A stretch of 64,000 nt of DNA from Gp1-AA122 sp035631655 (GTDB lineage Bacteria; Acidobacteriota; Terriglobia; Terriglobales; Acidobacteriaceae), in contig DASQIH010000068.1 of assembly GCA_035631655.1 (NCBI GenBank), forward strand, positions 1 to 64,000, written 5' to 3'. The stretch's first letter is position 1, and every line of letters begins with the position of its first letter. This document shows, piece after piece, positions 8,283-16,973 of this stretch. The notes under the pieces were generated by a model. That model had not been told where the DNA came from, made no database searches, and saw only the letters and a list, made by a program, of their open reading frames with translations. A program made the position numbers and the translations under genes.

Positions 8283-9358
8283 GTACGCCCCCCAAACCCG
8301 TGACCGGTTCTCATCCTGGTTCTACGAGAGCTGCCAACCTCTATCGCATTGCGATTGTGGGTGCCGCCACTCTCAAGGGCAAGGAAGTAGCCGAGGTCCT
8401 TAATGACCGCAATTTCCCGGCACTGGACGTGAAGCTGCTGGATGATGATGAGTCTCTGGGACAACTGGAAGCCATGGGCGACGAGGTGACGTTCATTCAG
8501 AGCCTGCGGGCCGAGCAATTCGAGCGCGTAGACTTCACGTTTTTCGCGTCTGATCAGGAGTGCACTCGCAAGAATTGGGGAACAGCGCAACGCGCGGGCA
8601 GCGCGATCGTCGACATGTCGTATGCCCTTGAGGATGAGCCGAGCGCATCGGTGCGCTCACCGTGGATTGAGCGGGAACTGGGAAAATCTGTGCAGGTGGA
8701 TTTGCAACCTGGACCGGCCGTCACCGCTCACCCGGCAGCGATCGTACTCGCGCTGCTCATCCTGCGGGCACAAAAGGCCGGTGGCGTCAAGCGAGTAGTT
8801 GCAACGGTGTTCGAACCTGCTTCTGAGCACGGCCAGCGCGGCATGGACGAGTTGCATCAGCAGACCGTCAATCTGCTCTCCTTCCAGCAATTGCCGAAAG
8901 CTGTGTTTGATACGCAAGTGGCCTTCAATATGGTCACACGCTACGGCGATAAGTCCACCCCTGCGCTCGAGGCGGTCGAGCGACGGGTCTTGAAGCACTA
9001 CGGGCGAGTCGTCGGGGAGCAAGCTCCCAAGCCATCCTTGCTGATGGTGCAGGCGCCTATTTTCCATGGGCATGCGTTTTCGGTTTACCTGGAGATGGAA
9101 CAAACGGTAGCCATCGGCGACTTGTCTCAGGCCCTGACCGGCGAGCACGTGACTATCACCCGTTTAGCCGAAGATTCTCCCAGCAACGTGAATGCTGCTG
9201 GGCAGGGAGAAGTCCTGCTTTCTGTCGGCCGCGATGCCAACCACGAGAACGGATATTGGTTGTGGGCCGCAGCAGATAACCTGCGCATCGTCGCATCGAC
9301 GGCCGTGGAATGCGCCGAAACCATGGCTACCACCCGGCCGCGGGGCAAGATCCAATGA
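8279..9358 (+). CDS. Aspartate-semialdehyde dehydrogenase paralog lacking the catalytic cysteine
   Basis: A 359-residue protein of the Asd/USG-1 fold. It has a Rossmann opening YRIAIVGAATLKGKEVAEVL and a C-terminal dimerisation part with VQAPIFHGHAFSV, which keeps the family's Gly-His. Where true enzymes have NPNCST, this protein has HPAAIV (His151, Pro152, Ala153, Ala154), so the nucleophilic cysteine is replaced by alanine and dehydrogenase activity is not expected. GTG 8279 overlaps the pssA stop by four bases. Placement between phospholipid synthesis and lptE suggests a non-catalytic envelope-linked role, which is inference. It should not be used to infer lysine or threonine synthesis. 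Confidence 0.82.
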   Translation: MSTPPKPVTGSHPGSTRAANLYRIAIVGAATLKGKEVAEVLNDRNFPALDVKLLDDDESLGQLEAMGDEVTFIQSLRAEQFERVDFTFFASDQECTRKNWGTAQRAGSAIVDMSYALEDEPSASVRSPWIERELGKSVQVDLQPGPAVTAHPAAIVLALLILRAQKAGGVKRVVATVFEPASEHGQRGMDELHQQTVNLLSFQQLPKAVFDTQVAFNMVTRYGDKSTPALEAVERRVLKHYGRVVGEQAPKPSLLMVQAPIFHGHAFSVYLEMEQTVAIGDLSQALTGEHVTITRLAEDSPSNVNAAGQGEVLLSVGRDANHENGYWLWAAADNLRIVASTAVECAETMATTRPRGKIQ

Positions 9359-9873
9359 GTCGCCGGGCTGTCGCTCTAGCCCTGCTCTGCATGGCGGCCT
9401 GCGGATGTGGTTATCACACTGCTGGACATATAAAAACCTTGCCGGAAGACATTCACACCATTGCCGTCCCAGCATTCATTAACCAGTCACAGACTTACCG
9501 GGTCGAGCAGAAGTTGACCGCCGCCGTGGTGCGGGAGTTTGTCACGCGCACGAATTATCATGTTGTCAACGCACCCGGCCAAGCGGCCGACGCTACCCTG
9601 CAGGGAACGGTCCTTAATACGTCGGCTGTGCCCGCTACCTATGATTCGCAAACCGGCCGGGCCGCGAGCGTGGACGTAGTCGTGATCATGAGAGTTTCTT
9701 TAACCGACCGGCGAGGCAAGGTCTTGTACGACAATGCTTCCTATGTGTTCCGAGATCAGTACCAGGTTTCCCGGGAACTCTCCAGCTTCTTTGAAGAAAA
9801 TTCCCCCGCCTTGGATCGGCTTTCCCGGGAGTTTGCGCGCACCCTGGTGAGCAATATCCTGGAGGGCTTCTGA
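9355..9873 (+). CDS. lptE: LPS-assembly lipoprotein LptE
   Basis: A 172-residue outer-membrane lipoprotein that would plug LptD during lipopolysaccharide insertion. The N-terminus has a short signal peptide and a lipobox ending in Cys16 (CMAAC). Downstream the LptE-type blocks IAVPAFINQSQTYRVEQKLTA and the beta-strand-rich middle VPATYDSQTGRAASVDVVV are visible. ATG 9355 overlaps the upstream stop (ATGA). lptE directly followed by holA is a widespread arrangement, also found in E. coli, and supports the call. Confidence 0.88.
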   Translation: MSRRAVALALLCMAACGCGYHTAGHIKTLPEDIHTIAVPAFINQSQTYRVEQKLTAAVVREFVTRTNYHVVNAPGQAADATLQGTVLNTSAVPATYDSQTGRAASVDVVVIMRVSLTDRRGKVLYDNASYVFRDQYQVSRELSSFFEENSPALDRLSREFARTLVSNILEGF

Positions 9874-10995
9874 ATGCGGGCCTTTGCCCAAACTGACCGC
9901 TTCCTCTCCGACGTGGAAGCGCGCAAGCTGCGCCCCGCGTATGTGTTTGTGGGAGACGAGACTTTCTTCCGGAAACGCTGCCGCGAGGCAATACTTCAGC
10001 ATCTCGTTCCCCCTGACCTGCGCGATTTCAGCCTGTTCGAATTTGATCTTGCGGAGACGGATCTCAGCGAAATTCTGGATCGGGCGCGGACGCCCTCGTT
10101 GGTGGCGCCTTTCCAGGTGTTCTTTGTAAAAGGGGTGAAGGCCCTGTTTGGGCGCGGCTCGAATGAAGAGAAGCTCGACGCTATTGAGGACTATTGCAAG
10201 AATCCCAATCCGGATGCTCTGCTCATCTTTGTTGCCGATCATATCAGCATTCCCGCCGATGCCCGTCGCATGGAGTTGACCGACCGGGAGCGTTATGAGC
10301 GCATTCGCGAGACTTTGGGCGGATATTGCAGAATCGTGGAACTGGCGCGCGTCGAGGAAGGCGAGGCAGTTCGCTGGTTGACCGATTATTGCAACACTCG
10401 CCGCGTGAAAATCGACGCGGACGCTGCGCGCGAACTGGTCGACGCCCTCGGCGGCGACATGATGATGATCTCCAACGAATTGGAAAAGCTGATTCTCTAC
10501 GTCGGCGAGAAGAAGCGGATCAGCCTTGGCGACGTGGAAACTATGGTGCTTGCCGCCAAGCAGCGCAGTTTATATGAGCTGACCGATGCGATCTCGGCCA
10601 AAGACCGCGTGCGTGCTTTAGAGGTACTGGATGCAATCCTCAGCACGGGCGAAGGCGATGAGGCGGCGATCGGCCATCTTTACATGCTGGCCAAGACCTT
10701 TCGCCAGATGCTGGTGATTACCGAGCGCAACGTGCGTGACACCCGCATGTTGTGGGCGGCGCTCTGGCAAGGTTTCCGCGTTCCTCCCTTTGCGGCTGAG
10801 GACATCATCAAGCAAGCGCGTCGTTACAAATCAAAACGCGAGCTGACGCGGGCCATTCGCCTGATCGCCAAGACTGACCTGGCGCTTCGTTCCAATCCCC
10901 CGAGCAAGCGTATGGTGCTGGAAAAGCTGGTGTTGGATTTGACCAGCGAGCCCAAACCGGAGAATGGGTGGCAGCAGGAAGAGCTGCCGGTGTGA
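9874..10995 (+). CDS. holA: DNA polymerase III delta subunit
   Basis: A 373-residue clamp-loader subunit that opens the beta clamp. It has the AAA-like N-terminal fold with a degenerate, non-hydrolysing P-loop (YVFVGDETFFRKR), a middle domain with LGGDMMMISNELEKLILY, and the helical collar domain near the C-terminus. The start follows the lptE stop by zero bases and is preceded by GGAGGG. It is the last gene of the psd-pssA-asd-like-lptE-holA run. Confidence 0.92.
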   Translation: MRAFAQTDRFLSDVEARKLRPAYVFVGDETFFRKRCREAILQHLVPPDLRDFSLFEFDLAETDLSEILDRARTPSLVAPFQVFFVKGVKALFGRGSNEEKLDAIEDYCKNPNPDALLIFVADHISIPADARRMELTDRERYERIRETLGGYCRIVELARVEEGEAVRWLTDYCNTRRVKIDADAARELVDALGGDMMMISNELEKLILYVGEKKRISLGDVETMVLAAKQRSLYELTDAISAKDRVRALEVLDAILSTGEGDEAAIGHLYMLAKTFRQMLVITERNVRDTRMLWAALWQGFRVPPFAAEDIIKQARRYKSKRELTRAIRLIAKTDLALRSNPPSKRMVLEKLVLDLTSEPKPENGWQQEELPV

Positions 10996-11060
10996 AAGAG
11001 CTATTAGCTCCTAGCCCTTAGCTATTAGCTTTTTGAGTAAAGAATCCCGAATCCCGAGTA
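10996..11060. repeat. Low-complexity tagcta-type tract
   Basis: Directly after holA are repeated words gagctattagctc, ctagccctta and gctattagct, ending in a short T run that could act as a weak terminator, then gaatcccgaatcccgag. Similar word-like tracts occur at about 46027, 47173 and 51172. Confidence 0.6.
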
Positions 11061-11087
11061 CCCGCCGGGCCATCCTTAAAGTACAAG

Positions 11088-11924
11088 ATGTCAGTCAACG
11101 TGCCAGCCTATCTGGAGCGCATCGGCTATTCCGGGCCGGTCGAGCCTACCCTGGAGACCTTGCGCGGCATCCATCGTGCGCACATGCTGGCCGTCCCGTT
11201 CGAGAATCTCGATATCTGGCGCAAGCGAAAAATCGTCCTGGATCCGGAGCGGTTCGTCCACAAAGTCGTCGAGGAGAAGCGCGGTGGCTTTTGCTATGAA
11301 CTGAACGGCGCCTTTGCTGCCTTGCTGCAGGGGTTGGGATTTCGCGTCACTCTGCTGTCTGCGCGTGTGGCCCGCGACGACGGAAGCTACGGCCAGGAGT
11401 TTGACCATTTAACTCTGCGCGTGGACCTGGATGAACCCTGGCTTGCTGACGTGGGCTTCGGCGATTCTTTCCTCGAGCCGTTGCAACTGAAAGTCGGCCT
11501 CGATCAGAAGCAGGGAGTGCGCAGGTTTACGATCATCAAATCTGACGGTGCGCTCCTGCTGGCCAGGAAATATGGCTGGTTCCGCAAACCCGAGTATTCG
11601 TTCACGTTAACAGCGCGCAAGCTGGAAGAGTTTGCCGGGATGTGCCACTACCATCAGACCTCTCGCAATTCACCGTTCACTCAGAAGCGCCTCTGCACGC
11701 GCGCAACTCCGGAGGGGCGAATCACTCTGACGGATAACCGGCTAATCGTCACGCGGGGAAGCATCCGGGACGAGTACCCTGTCACCACTCCGGAGCAGTG
11801 GTACGAATTGCTGCGGGAGCACTTCGGCGTAGTGCTCTATCAGGCTGCCGAGTTGGCGAGGAGAGCAGGATCCAGGGCCGGCGACGGAGCAGTCGCATTC
11901 AAGACAATAACCGCGTCGAGTTAG
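11088..11924 (+). CDS. nat: Arylamine N-acetyltransferase
   Basis: A 278-residue cytoplasmic enzyme that transfers acetyl from acetyl-CoA to arylamines or hydrazines. The catalytic triad is complete and at family positions: Cys69 in RGGFCYELN, His107 in EFDHLTL and Asp121 in ADVGFG. The N-terminal motif VPFENLDI is also present. Natural substrate unknown. It converges on the CDF gene, with the two stop codons sharing bases 11921-11924. Confidence 0.93.
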   Translation: MSVNVPAYLERIGYSGPVEPTLETLRGIHRAHMLAVPFENLDIWRKRKIVLDPERFVHKVVEEKRGGFCYELNGAFAALLQGLGFRVTLLSARVARDDGSYGQEFDHLTLRVDLDEPWLADVGFGDSFLEPLQLKVGLDQKQGVRRFTIIKSDGALLLARKYGWFRKPEYSFTLTARKLEEFAGMCHYHQTSRNSPFTQKRLCTRATPEGRITLTDNRLIVTRGSIRDEYPVTTPEQWYELLREHFGVVLYQAAELARRAGSRAGDGAVAFKTITASS

Positions 11925-12859
11925 GTGCCGGTTCCGGGTACTCCGGTGTAATGCTCCTCCTGGTGGACGTCAGCATGGTCTTCCAGCGCTTCCAGGTGTG
12001 TGACCACCTCTGCGGGCGTGCCCAGGGTCTTAGGCAGGCGCTCCTCGAGTAATGTTGCCAGCCGATGGGCCTCGCCGACTGGGCAGTCGGAAGGAAACAG
12101 CAGGTGAAGTTCGACCATCAGGCGATACCCGGTCGTGCGAAAGCGCACCCCGTGATAATGCACGCCCAATTCGCTGCACAGGCCATCCAGTTTCTCGCGC
12201 AAATCACGGCCGATGATGGGGTCGGAATAGTCGAGCAAGCCTCGCGCCGAGCGCCACACGAGGTGTCCTCCGGACCAGAGAATGTTGAGCGCCACTCCGA
12301 TGGCAAACAGTGGGTCGAAAGGCTTCCAGCCAGTAATCAGCACCAGGCACAACCCGCCGACCACGCCGAAGCTGGTCCAGCTGTCGGTCAGGACATGCTT
12401 GCCGTTGGCTTCCAGGATCAGCGAATTGTTCTTGCGCCCCGTGCGTAGCAAGTACCAGCCCAGGCCAGCATTGAGGATGGAAGCGGCCAGCACGAACAGA
12501 GTCCCCAATCCCAGGTTTTCGATCCTCAACCCGGTTAGCCATTTATGAATTGCGGCATAGATGATCGCGAACGCGGCCAGGGCGATCATCGCGCCTTCAA
12601 AGCCGGCCGAAAAGAAGGTGATACGCTCGTACCCGTAGAGGTACTTCTGATTGGCGGGCCGAGTACTGAGCCAGAGGCTAAAGGCCGCAAAGCCAACTGC
12701 AACCACATGGACAACTGATTCGGCGGCATCGGAGAGAATGGCCGCGGACCCGGTCAGCAGGTAGGCCGCACTTTTTCCCACCAGCATCAGCACGCCGAAG
12801 ATCAGCGACAGGCGCATGGCAAAGCGCGTCGCGTCGCAGCTTTTATTGAACTCCGGCAT
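11921..12859 (-). CDS. Cation diffusion facilitator (CDF) metal transporter
   Basis: A 312-residue inner-membrane antiporter that would export Zn2+ or a related divalent metal in exchange for protons. The transmembrane helices and the cytosolic C-terminal CTD (about residues 215-305) are seen. The metal site residues are expected in AILSDAAESVV of helix 2 and GKHVLTDSWTS of helix 5, where HxxxD is intact. The C-terminus contains a short histidine cluster (HADVHQEEHY). No metal-sensor gene is adjacent. Metal specificity is not certain. Confidence 0.88.
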   Translation of the reverse strand: MPEFNKSCDATRFAMRLSLIFGVLMLVGKSAAYLLTGSAAILSDAAESVVHVVAVGFAAFSLWLSTRPANQKYLYGYERITFFSAGFEGAMIALAAFAIIYAAIHKWLTGLRIENLGLGTLFVLAASILNAGLGWYLLRTGRKNNSLILEANGKHVLTDSWTSFGVVGGLCLVLITGWKPFDPLFAIGVALNILWSGGHLVWRSARGLLDYSDPIIGRDLREKLDGLCSELGVHYHGVRFRTTGYRLMVELHLLFPSDCPVGEAHRLATLLEERLPKTLGTPAEVVTHLEALEDHADVHQEEHYTGVPGTGT

Positions 12860-12940
12860 AGCAGGAAAATCCCTGTGTGCGCAACCCTACCATCGGCAAC
12901 CGACGGGTGTCTGTGACGTAGATTACTGGCAGCAAAAAGC

Positions 12941-12964
12941 AAAAGGCAGGCTGCAATGCCTGCC
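12941..12964 (-). terminator. Rho-independent terminator of rpsT
   Basis: Read on the minus strand: stem GGCAGGC, loop ATTGCA, stem GCCTGCC, then TTTTGCTTTTTG. It lies 40 bp after the rpsT stop and stops transcription before the CDF gene. Confidence 0.85.
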
Positions 12965-13003
12965 AATTGTCGTTACTGAAAGCTGATAACTGAAGGCTGA
13001 CAG

Positions 13004-13273
13004 CTACTTTGTCGCCAGCGCATTCAGCCGGGCAGAGAGCCGGGACTTATAGCGCGAGGCGGTGTTCTCGTGCAGAACGCCCTTCTGAATAGCCTTGTCC
13101 AGCGCGGAAACAGTTTGCCGAAACACTTGCTCGGCGGACTGCTTGTCACCCTTAGCGAGCGACTCACGGAGCTGGCGCAGCGCAGTGCGTAGGCGGGAAC
13201 GGTTGGCCCGGTTGCGGGTGGTGCGCTTCTCGGTCTGCCGGGCGCGTTTCAGCGCCGAAAAATGGTTTGCCAT
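13004..13273 (-). CDS. rpsT: 30S ribosomal protein S20
   Basis: An 89-residue basic protein that binds 16S rRNA in the small-subunit body. MANHFSALKRARQTEKR at the N-terminus and the LDKAIQKGVLHENTASRYKSRLS block at the C-terminal half (shown across two helices) are diagnostic of S20. GAAGGT precedes the ATG. It is a monocistronic gene, divergent from the AAA ATPase gene and with its own terminator. Confidence 0.97.
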   Translation of the reverse strand: MANHFSALKRARQTEKRTTRNRANRSRLRTALRQLRESLAKGDKQSAEQVFRQTVSALDKAIQKGVLHENTASRYKSRLSARLNALATK

Positions 13274-13337
13274 CTGGACTTAGTTACCTTCGTTTCTCTA
13301 GAGAGATGTTCCGGTGGGTACCGAATACGTTATTTTA

Positions 13338-13352
13338 CGGGAGTAACTCCCG
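13338..13352. promoter_or_regulatory. 15-bp perfect palindrome upstream of the AAA gene
   Basis: CGGGAGT-A-ACTCCCG, centred 23 bp before the AAA ATPase ATG in the 94-bp divergent spacer with rpsT. It may be an operator or an RNA hairpin that hides the ribosome site. Function is inference. Confidence 0.45.
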
Positions 13353-13367
13353 AGTGGTCAAACGGAT

Positions 13368-15068
13368 ATGGCTGATCCACTAGAGCGGCTGAAGGTCCTG
13401 ATTAACTCCTCGACTCCGATCATAGTGATGGAGACGGTGGAAGAGATGCGGGCCGTGGGCATGGTTCGGGCGGCCTGCACCGAACTCAACCTGGCTGTTT
13501 TCGAGTGGAGCATCGCTGAGGGCCTGGTGCGTTCTGGCACGAATACCCCCGCCATTCCGGCAGCCGCACTGCAGATGCGCATAAACGCAGCACGGCATGC
13601 TGCCGATGCCAATGCTCCGGAGTCTACACAGGCGGCTATCTACAACACCCAGGACCCGGTGCAGGTGCTGGCTAACCTGGAAGCCATGACCCTTGAGGCT
13701 GTATTTGTGCTCAAGGATTTTCATCGGCACATGGATAGTCCTGTAGTGGTCCGCCGGTTGCGCGACGTGGGGCAGAAGTTCTCGGCCAACCGCCGGACGT
13801 TAGTAATCACTGCGCCCTCGATCGAGATGCCGCCCGAGCTGGCCAGCTTGGTCGAATACCTCGATCTACCACTGCCTGATCAGGAGCGCCTAAGACAAAT
13901 CATCGAGGAAACTTTCAAACGGCTGTCCAAGACCTACACCCTTCAACTGACGCTGGATGCGGCAGGTGTTGATCTTATGGCTGCCAATCTACGTGGCCTG
14001 GCCGAGGAAGAAGCGGAGCGCGCGGTCTCGCAGGCGCTGGTCACGCGATATGCGCTTTGTCCGGAGTCTGTGACCGATGTCCTGGAAGCCAAGAAGGAAT
14101 TACTGCGGCACTCGGGGATGCTGGAATTCATCGATGCCTCCGACAACATGGCGGACGTGGGCGGTTTAGAAAACCTCAAGCGTTGGCTGGCGCAGCGCAG
14201 AGGGGCCTGGGAAGGCGACGCGCGGAAGTTTGGTTTGGAGCCGCCGCGAGGAATGATTATTCTGGGCGTTCAGGGCTGCGGGAAGAGTCTGTGCGCACGG
14301 GCCGTAGCCGGCGAATGGAAGCTGCCTTTAGTGAAATTTGATACTGCGGCCGTCTATGACAAGTTCATCGGCGAGACCGAGAAGCGGATTCAGAAGGTCT
14401 TCCGGGTGGCGGAGGGGCTGGCGCCGTGCGTTCTCTGGATTGACGAATTGGAGAAGGTTTTTGCCGGAAGTGGGCCGGACTCGGCCTCGGCCGATGCAGG
14501 CGTGTCATCTCGGCTGCTGGCCTCGTTCCTGTCGTGGATGCAGGATCGCAAAGCGCCGGTGTTCGTGGCGGCAACCTGCAACAACGTCACCGCGCTTCCG
14601 CCCGAGTTGATCCGCAAAGGGCGCTTCGACGAATTGTTCTTTGTAGACCTGCCGAACCAGACAGAGCGGAAGCAGATTTTCTGCATCCAGCTGAGTAAAC
14701 GAAAACGAGATCCGGGGAAGTTCGACTTGGACCGTGTCGCTCTAGCCGCGAAGGGTTACTCCGGTGCGGAGATTGGGGCAGCGGTTCAGACGGCCATGTA
14801 CGCGGCCTTTTCGGAGGCCAAAGCAGGGCAGGGAGGGGGAGCAGAAGTTGTGTGGGGGCGGGTCTCCGACCCGTCCGGGCGGGCCAAAGACCCGCCCCCA
14901 CATGGGCAGGATGTTGACACGCAGACTCTGCTGGATGCTCTGAAATCCACCGTGCCGCTGTCCACGACCCGGGCCGAGGAAATCAAAGCTCTACGCGACT
15001 GGGCGAGGGACCGCGCGGTGCCTGCGTCAATCGGTGACTCGGAAGCGGTGCGTGTCAGTTCGCGTTAG
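13368..15068 (+). CDS. Ycf46-type AAA+ ATPase with an embedded repeat
   Basis: A 566-residue AAA+ protein of the Ycf46 group. The N-terminal half (1-240) is a degenerate ATPase-like domain beginning LINSSTPIIVMETVEE. The second half has Walker A GVQGCGKSLCARAV (about 300), Walker B CVLWIDELEK and the arginine-finger region ELIRKGRFDELF. The family has been linked to photosynthesis regulation in cyanobacteria; its role here is unknown. At about residues 494-512 the protein carries VWGRVSDPSGRAKDPPPHG, which is a translated copy of a dispersed palindromic repeat, in frame, before the final helices. The function call is at family level only. Confidence 0.85.
   Translation: MADPLERLKVLINSSTPIIVMETVEEMRAVGMVRAACTELNLAVFEWSIAEGLVRSGTNTPAIPAAALQMRINAARHAADANAPESTQAAIYNTQDPVQVLANLEAMTLEAVFVLKDFHRHMDSPVVVRRLRDVGQKFSANRRTLVITAPSIEMPPELASLVEYLDLPLPDQERLRQIIEETFKRLSKTYTLQLTLDAAGVDLMAANLRGLAEEEAERAVSQALVTRYALCPESVTDVLEAKKELLRHSGMLEFIDASDNMADVGGLENLKRWLAQRRGAWEGDARKFGLEPPRGMIILGVQGCGKSLCARAVAGEWKLPLVKFDTAAVYDKFIGETEKRIQKVFRVAEGLAPCVLWIDELEKVFAGSGPDSASADAGVSSRLLASFLSWMQDRKAPVFVAATCNNVTALPPELIRKGRFDELFFVDLPNQTERKQIFCIQLSKRKRDPGKFDLDRVALAAKGYSGAEIGAAVQTAMYAAFSEAKAGQGGGAEVVWGRVSDPSGRAKDPPPHGQDVDTQTLLDALKSTVPLSTTRAEEIKALRDWARDRAVPASIGDSEAVRVSSR
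14850..14903. repeat. Family-2 palindromic repeat inside a coding sequence
   Basis: Left arm gtgtgggggcgggtctc (14850-14866) and right arm gacccgcccccacat (14889-14903) form an inverted pair. It lies in frame in the AAA ATPase gene. A second full copy is at 61671-61726 and a half copy at 58561. Confidence 0.85.
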
Positions 15069-15349
15069 AAAAGAAAGGTTCTTTAGAAGCTCCTTTGCGG
15101 GGAACTTCATCAAATTAGTGGGAGTACTTGGCATTGACTCCCGGGCATACCGGGGGTACCCTAAGCCCAATGGTAGTTGCTTGCACCCCGGTGGCGAGCA
15201 TTTCAGCTGGTTCTATCTCCAGACAGAACAATCGTGCTCACGAGTTTGGCCGGACCATGGGTATGCTCGCATGGCGGTAAACACATCTAAGTATTCCCGC
15301 GTGGGAGTACCCTTTCCCACACGGTAAGGAGGCAAGCGCCAAAGACTGA
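15069..15349 (+). other. Long leader region upstream of phoH, possibly structured
   Basis: These 281 bases before phoH hold no convincing gene. They contain a strong hairpin (ACTCCCGG at 15137-15144, loop GCATA, CCGGGGGT at 15150-15157) and a second one formed by gtgggag and ttcccac around 15301-15320, and aaggagg at 15326-15332, 17 bases before the phoH ATG. The phoH operon promoter presumably lies here. An RNA regulatory role is speculative. Confidence 0.4.
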
Positions 15350-16417
15350 ATGAAGAAAAATATTGAGATCAGCCCGAACATAGAGACTCTGTTCGGCACG
15401 CGCGACGAGAACCTGCGCGTGCTGGAAGACGGCCTGAATATCACCATCGATTTGCGATCGGACTCCATCGAACTGGAGGGGGCGGCCAGAGATGTCGCCC
15501 GAGCCGAGCAACTCTTCTCTGACTACGACAACCTGCAGCGTTCCGGATATAGCTTCAACAATGGCGATTTGAACAGCATGCTGCGTGTGCTGGTGGCTGA
15601 CCCTAAGGCAAGCTTGCGGGGCCTGGCCGAGGCCGGCAAGCAACGTTCCTTTGGCGGTCGCCGGACCGTGCAGCCTAAGAGCATCAACCAGCGACGCTAT
15701 TTGGAAGCCATCGAAAAGCACGACATGGTCTTTGGCATCGGACCGGCTGGAACCGGCAAGACCTATTTGGCCGTTGCCATGGCGATTTCGGCGCTGCTGG
15801 CCAAGCGCGTGAACCGCATCATACTGGCGCGTCCGGCGGTGGAGGCGGGCGAGCGTCTGGGATTCCTGCCCGGAACTCTCCAAGAAAAGATTGATCCCTA
15901 TCTGCGGCCGCTTTACGACGCTCTTTACGACATGCTGGACCCTGAGAAAGTAGATCGCTATCTCGAGAAGAACGTTATCGAGATCGCGCCCATCGCCTTC
16001 ATGCGTGGACGTACGCTGAACGATTCGTTTGTGATCCTTGACGAAGCGCAGAACACAACGTCAGAGCAGATGAAAATGTTTGTCACGCGCCTGGGATTTA
16101 ACTCCAAGGCAGTGATCACCGGCGACATCACGCAGATCGACTTGCCCGCGGCGCGCCGCAGTGGTTTGCTCGAGGCGGTTGACATCCTGAAGAATGTCGA
16201 AGGCTTGGCATTTGTCTATTTCGACCAGGCCGATGTCGTGCGCCACCACCTGGTACAGCGCATCATTCAGGCCTACGACGAACACAAAGCGCGGATCGAG
16301 GAGCAAATGTCTCTGCTGGAAAGCAAAGCGAGTGCGAACGGGAAGACCAATGGTACCGAGGCTTCGATACCGGAAAAGAATGGGACTTCGTCGGCCGAGA
16401 ACCGAGCCGTAGAATAG
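15350..16417 (+). CDS. phoH: PhoH/YbeZ-like ATPase
   Basis: A 355-residue cytoplasmic P-loop ATPase of the PhoH family (YbeZ branch), thought to work with YbeY in RNA or ribosome metabolism. Walker A GPAGTGKT is at about residue 131 and Walker B is VILDEAQN, followed by TRLGFNSKAVITGD, the family signature. An N-terminal KH-like region precedes the ATPase domain. The C-terminal 40 residues are Ser/Asn/Glu-rich and probably disordered. ybeY and a corC gene follow, the conserved phoH-ybeY-corC order. Confidence 0.92.
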   Translation: MKKNIEISPNIETLFGTRDENLRVLEDGLNITIDLRSDSIELEGAARDVARAEQLFSDYDNLQRSGYSFNNGDLNSMLRVLVADPKASLRGLAEAGKQRSFGGRRTVQPKSINQRRYLEAIEKHDMVFGIGPAGTGKTYLAVAMAISALLAKRVNRIILARPAVEAGERLGFLPGTLQEKIDPYLRPLYDALYDMLDPEKVDRYLEKNVIEIAPIAFMRGRTLNDSFVILDEAQNTTSEQMKMFVTRLGFNSKAVITGDITQIDLPAARRSGLLEAVDILKNVEGLAFVYFDQADVVRHHLVQRIIQAYDEHKARIEEQMSLLESKASANGKTNGTEASIPEKNGTSSAENRAVE

Positions 16418-16517
16418 AAGACGAGGAAGATTAGTCAGGAGGGTGCCTGCGTGGACCCTCCTGATTTGTTTTTGAAGAATTTGCCGCCGATTGCGCCGAG
16501 ACCGCCGAGAAGATAAC

Positions 16518-16973
16518 GTGGTGACCTTGCGAAAACCTATTATGGGCCTGAGCGAAATTGCCCTGGTACGGTTCCTGGGCCGGGCAAGGCGAGCAGTCGG
16601 TCTGCGCGGTACGGTCAGCGTCTTGGTCACGAGCAATCGCGAACTGAGGTCCCTCAATCGCCGGTTTCGCGGCAAAGACAAGCCTACGGATGTGCTTTCG
16701 TTTCCTGCACCTGCCGGCGTGCCCGAAGACTATGCCGGGGATCTTGCCATCTCCGCAGATCTTGCATCGCAGAATGGGCGTAGGCTAGGGCACTCGGCAG
16801 CCGAAGAAGTCAAAATCCTGGTTCTCCACGGTATCCTGCACTTGGCGGGATACGACCATGAGCGCGACAATGGTGCGATGGCGCGCAAGGAAGACCGGCT
16901 TCGACGTGAACTGCGCTTGCCGGTGGGGTTGATTGAACGGAACCGCCAGTCTGCGCGGAGGCGCAAGCGATGA
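16518..16973 (+). CDS. ybeY: Endoribonuclease YbeY
   Basis: A roughly 151-residue single-strand endoribonuclease used in 16S rRNA 3' maturation and ribosome quality control. The zinc site HGILHLAGYDHERD contains all three histidines, and the conserved arginine region RFRGKDKPTDVLSFP is intact. The start is either GTG 16518 or GTG 16521; an ATG at 16542 would remove part of the first strand. Its TGA overlaps the corC ATG. Function is firm, start uncertain. Confidence 0.92.
   Translation: MVTLRKPIMGLSEIALVRFLGRARRAVGLRGTVSVLVTSNRELRSLNRRFRGKDKPTDVLSFPAPAGVPEDYAGDLAISADLASQNGRRLGHSAAEEVKILVLHGILHLAGYDHERDNGAMARKEDRLRRELRLPVGLIERNRQSARRRKR

Noticed and set aside
15034..15327. A 97-residue frame between the AAA ATPase and phoH genes
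   Set aside because: It overlaps the AAA gene end, has no ribosome site and passes through hairpin sequences; more likely leader RNA.
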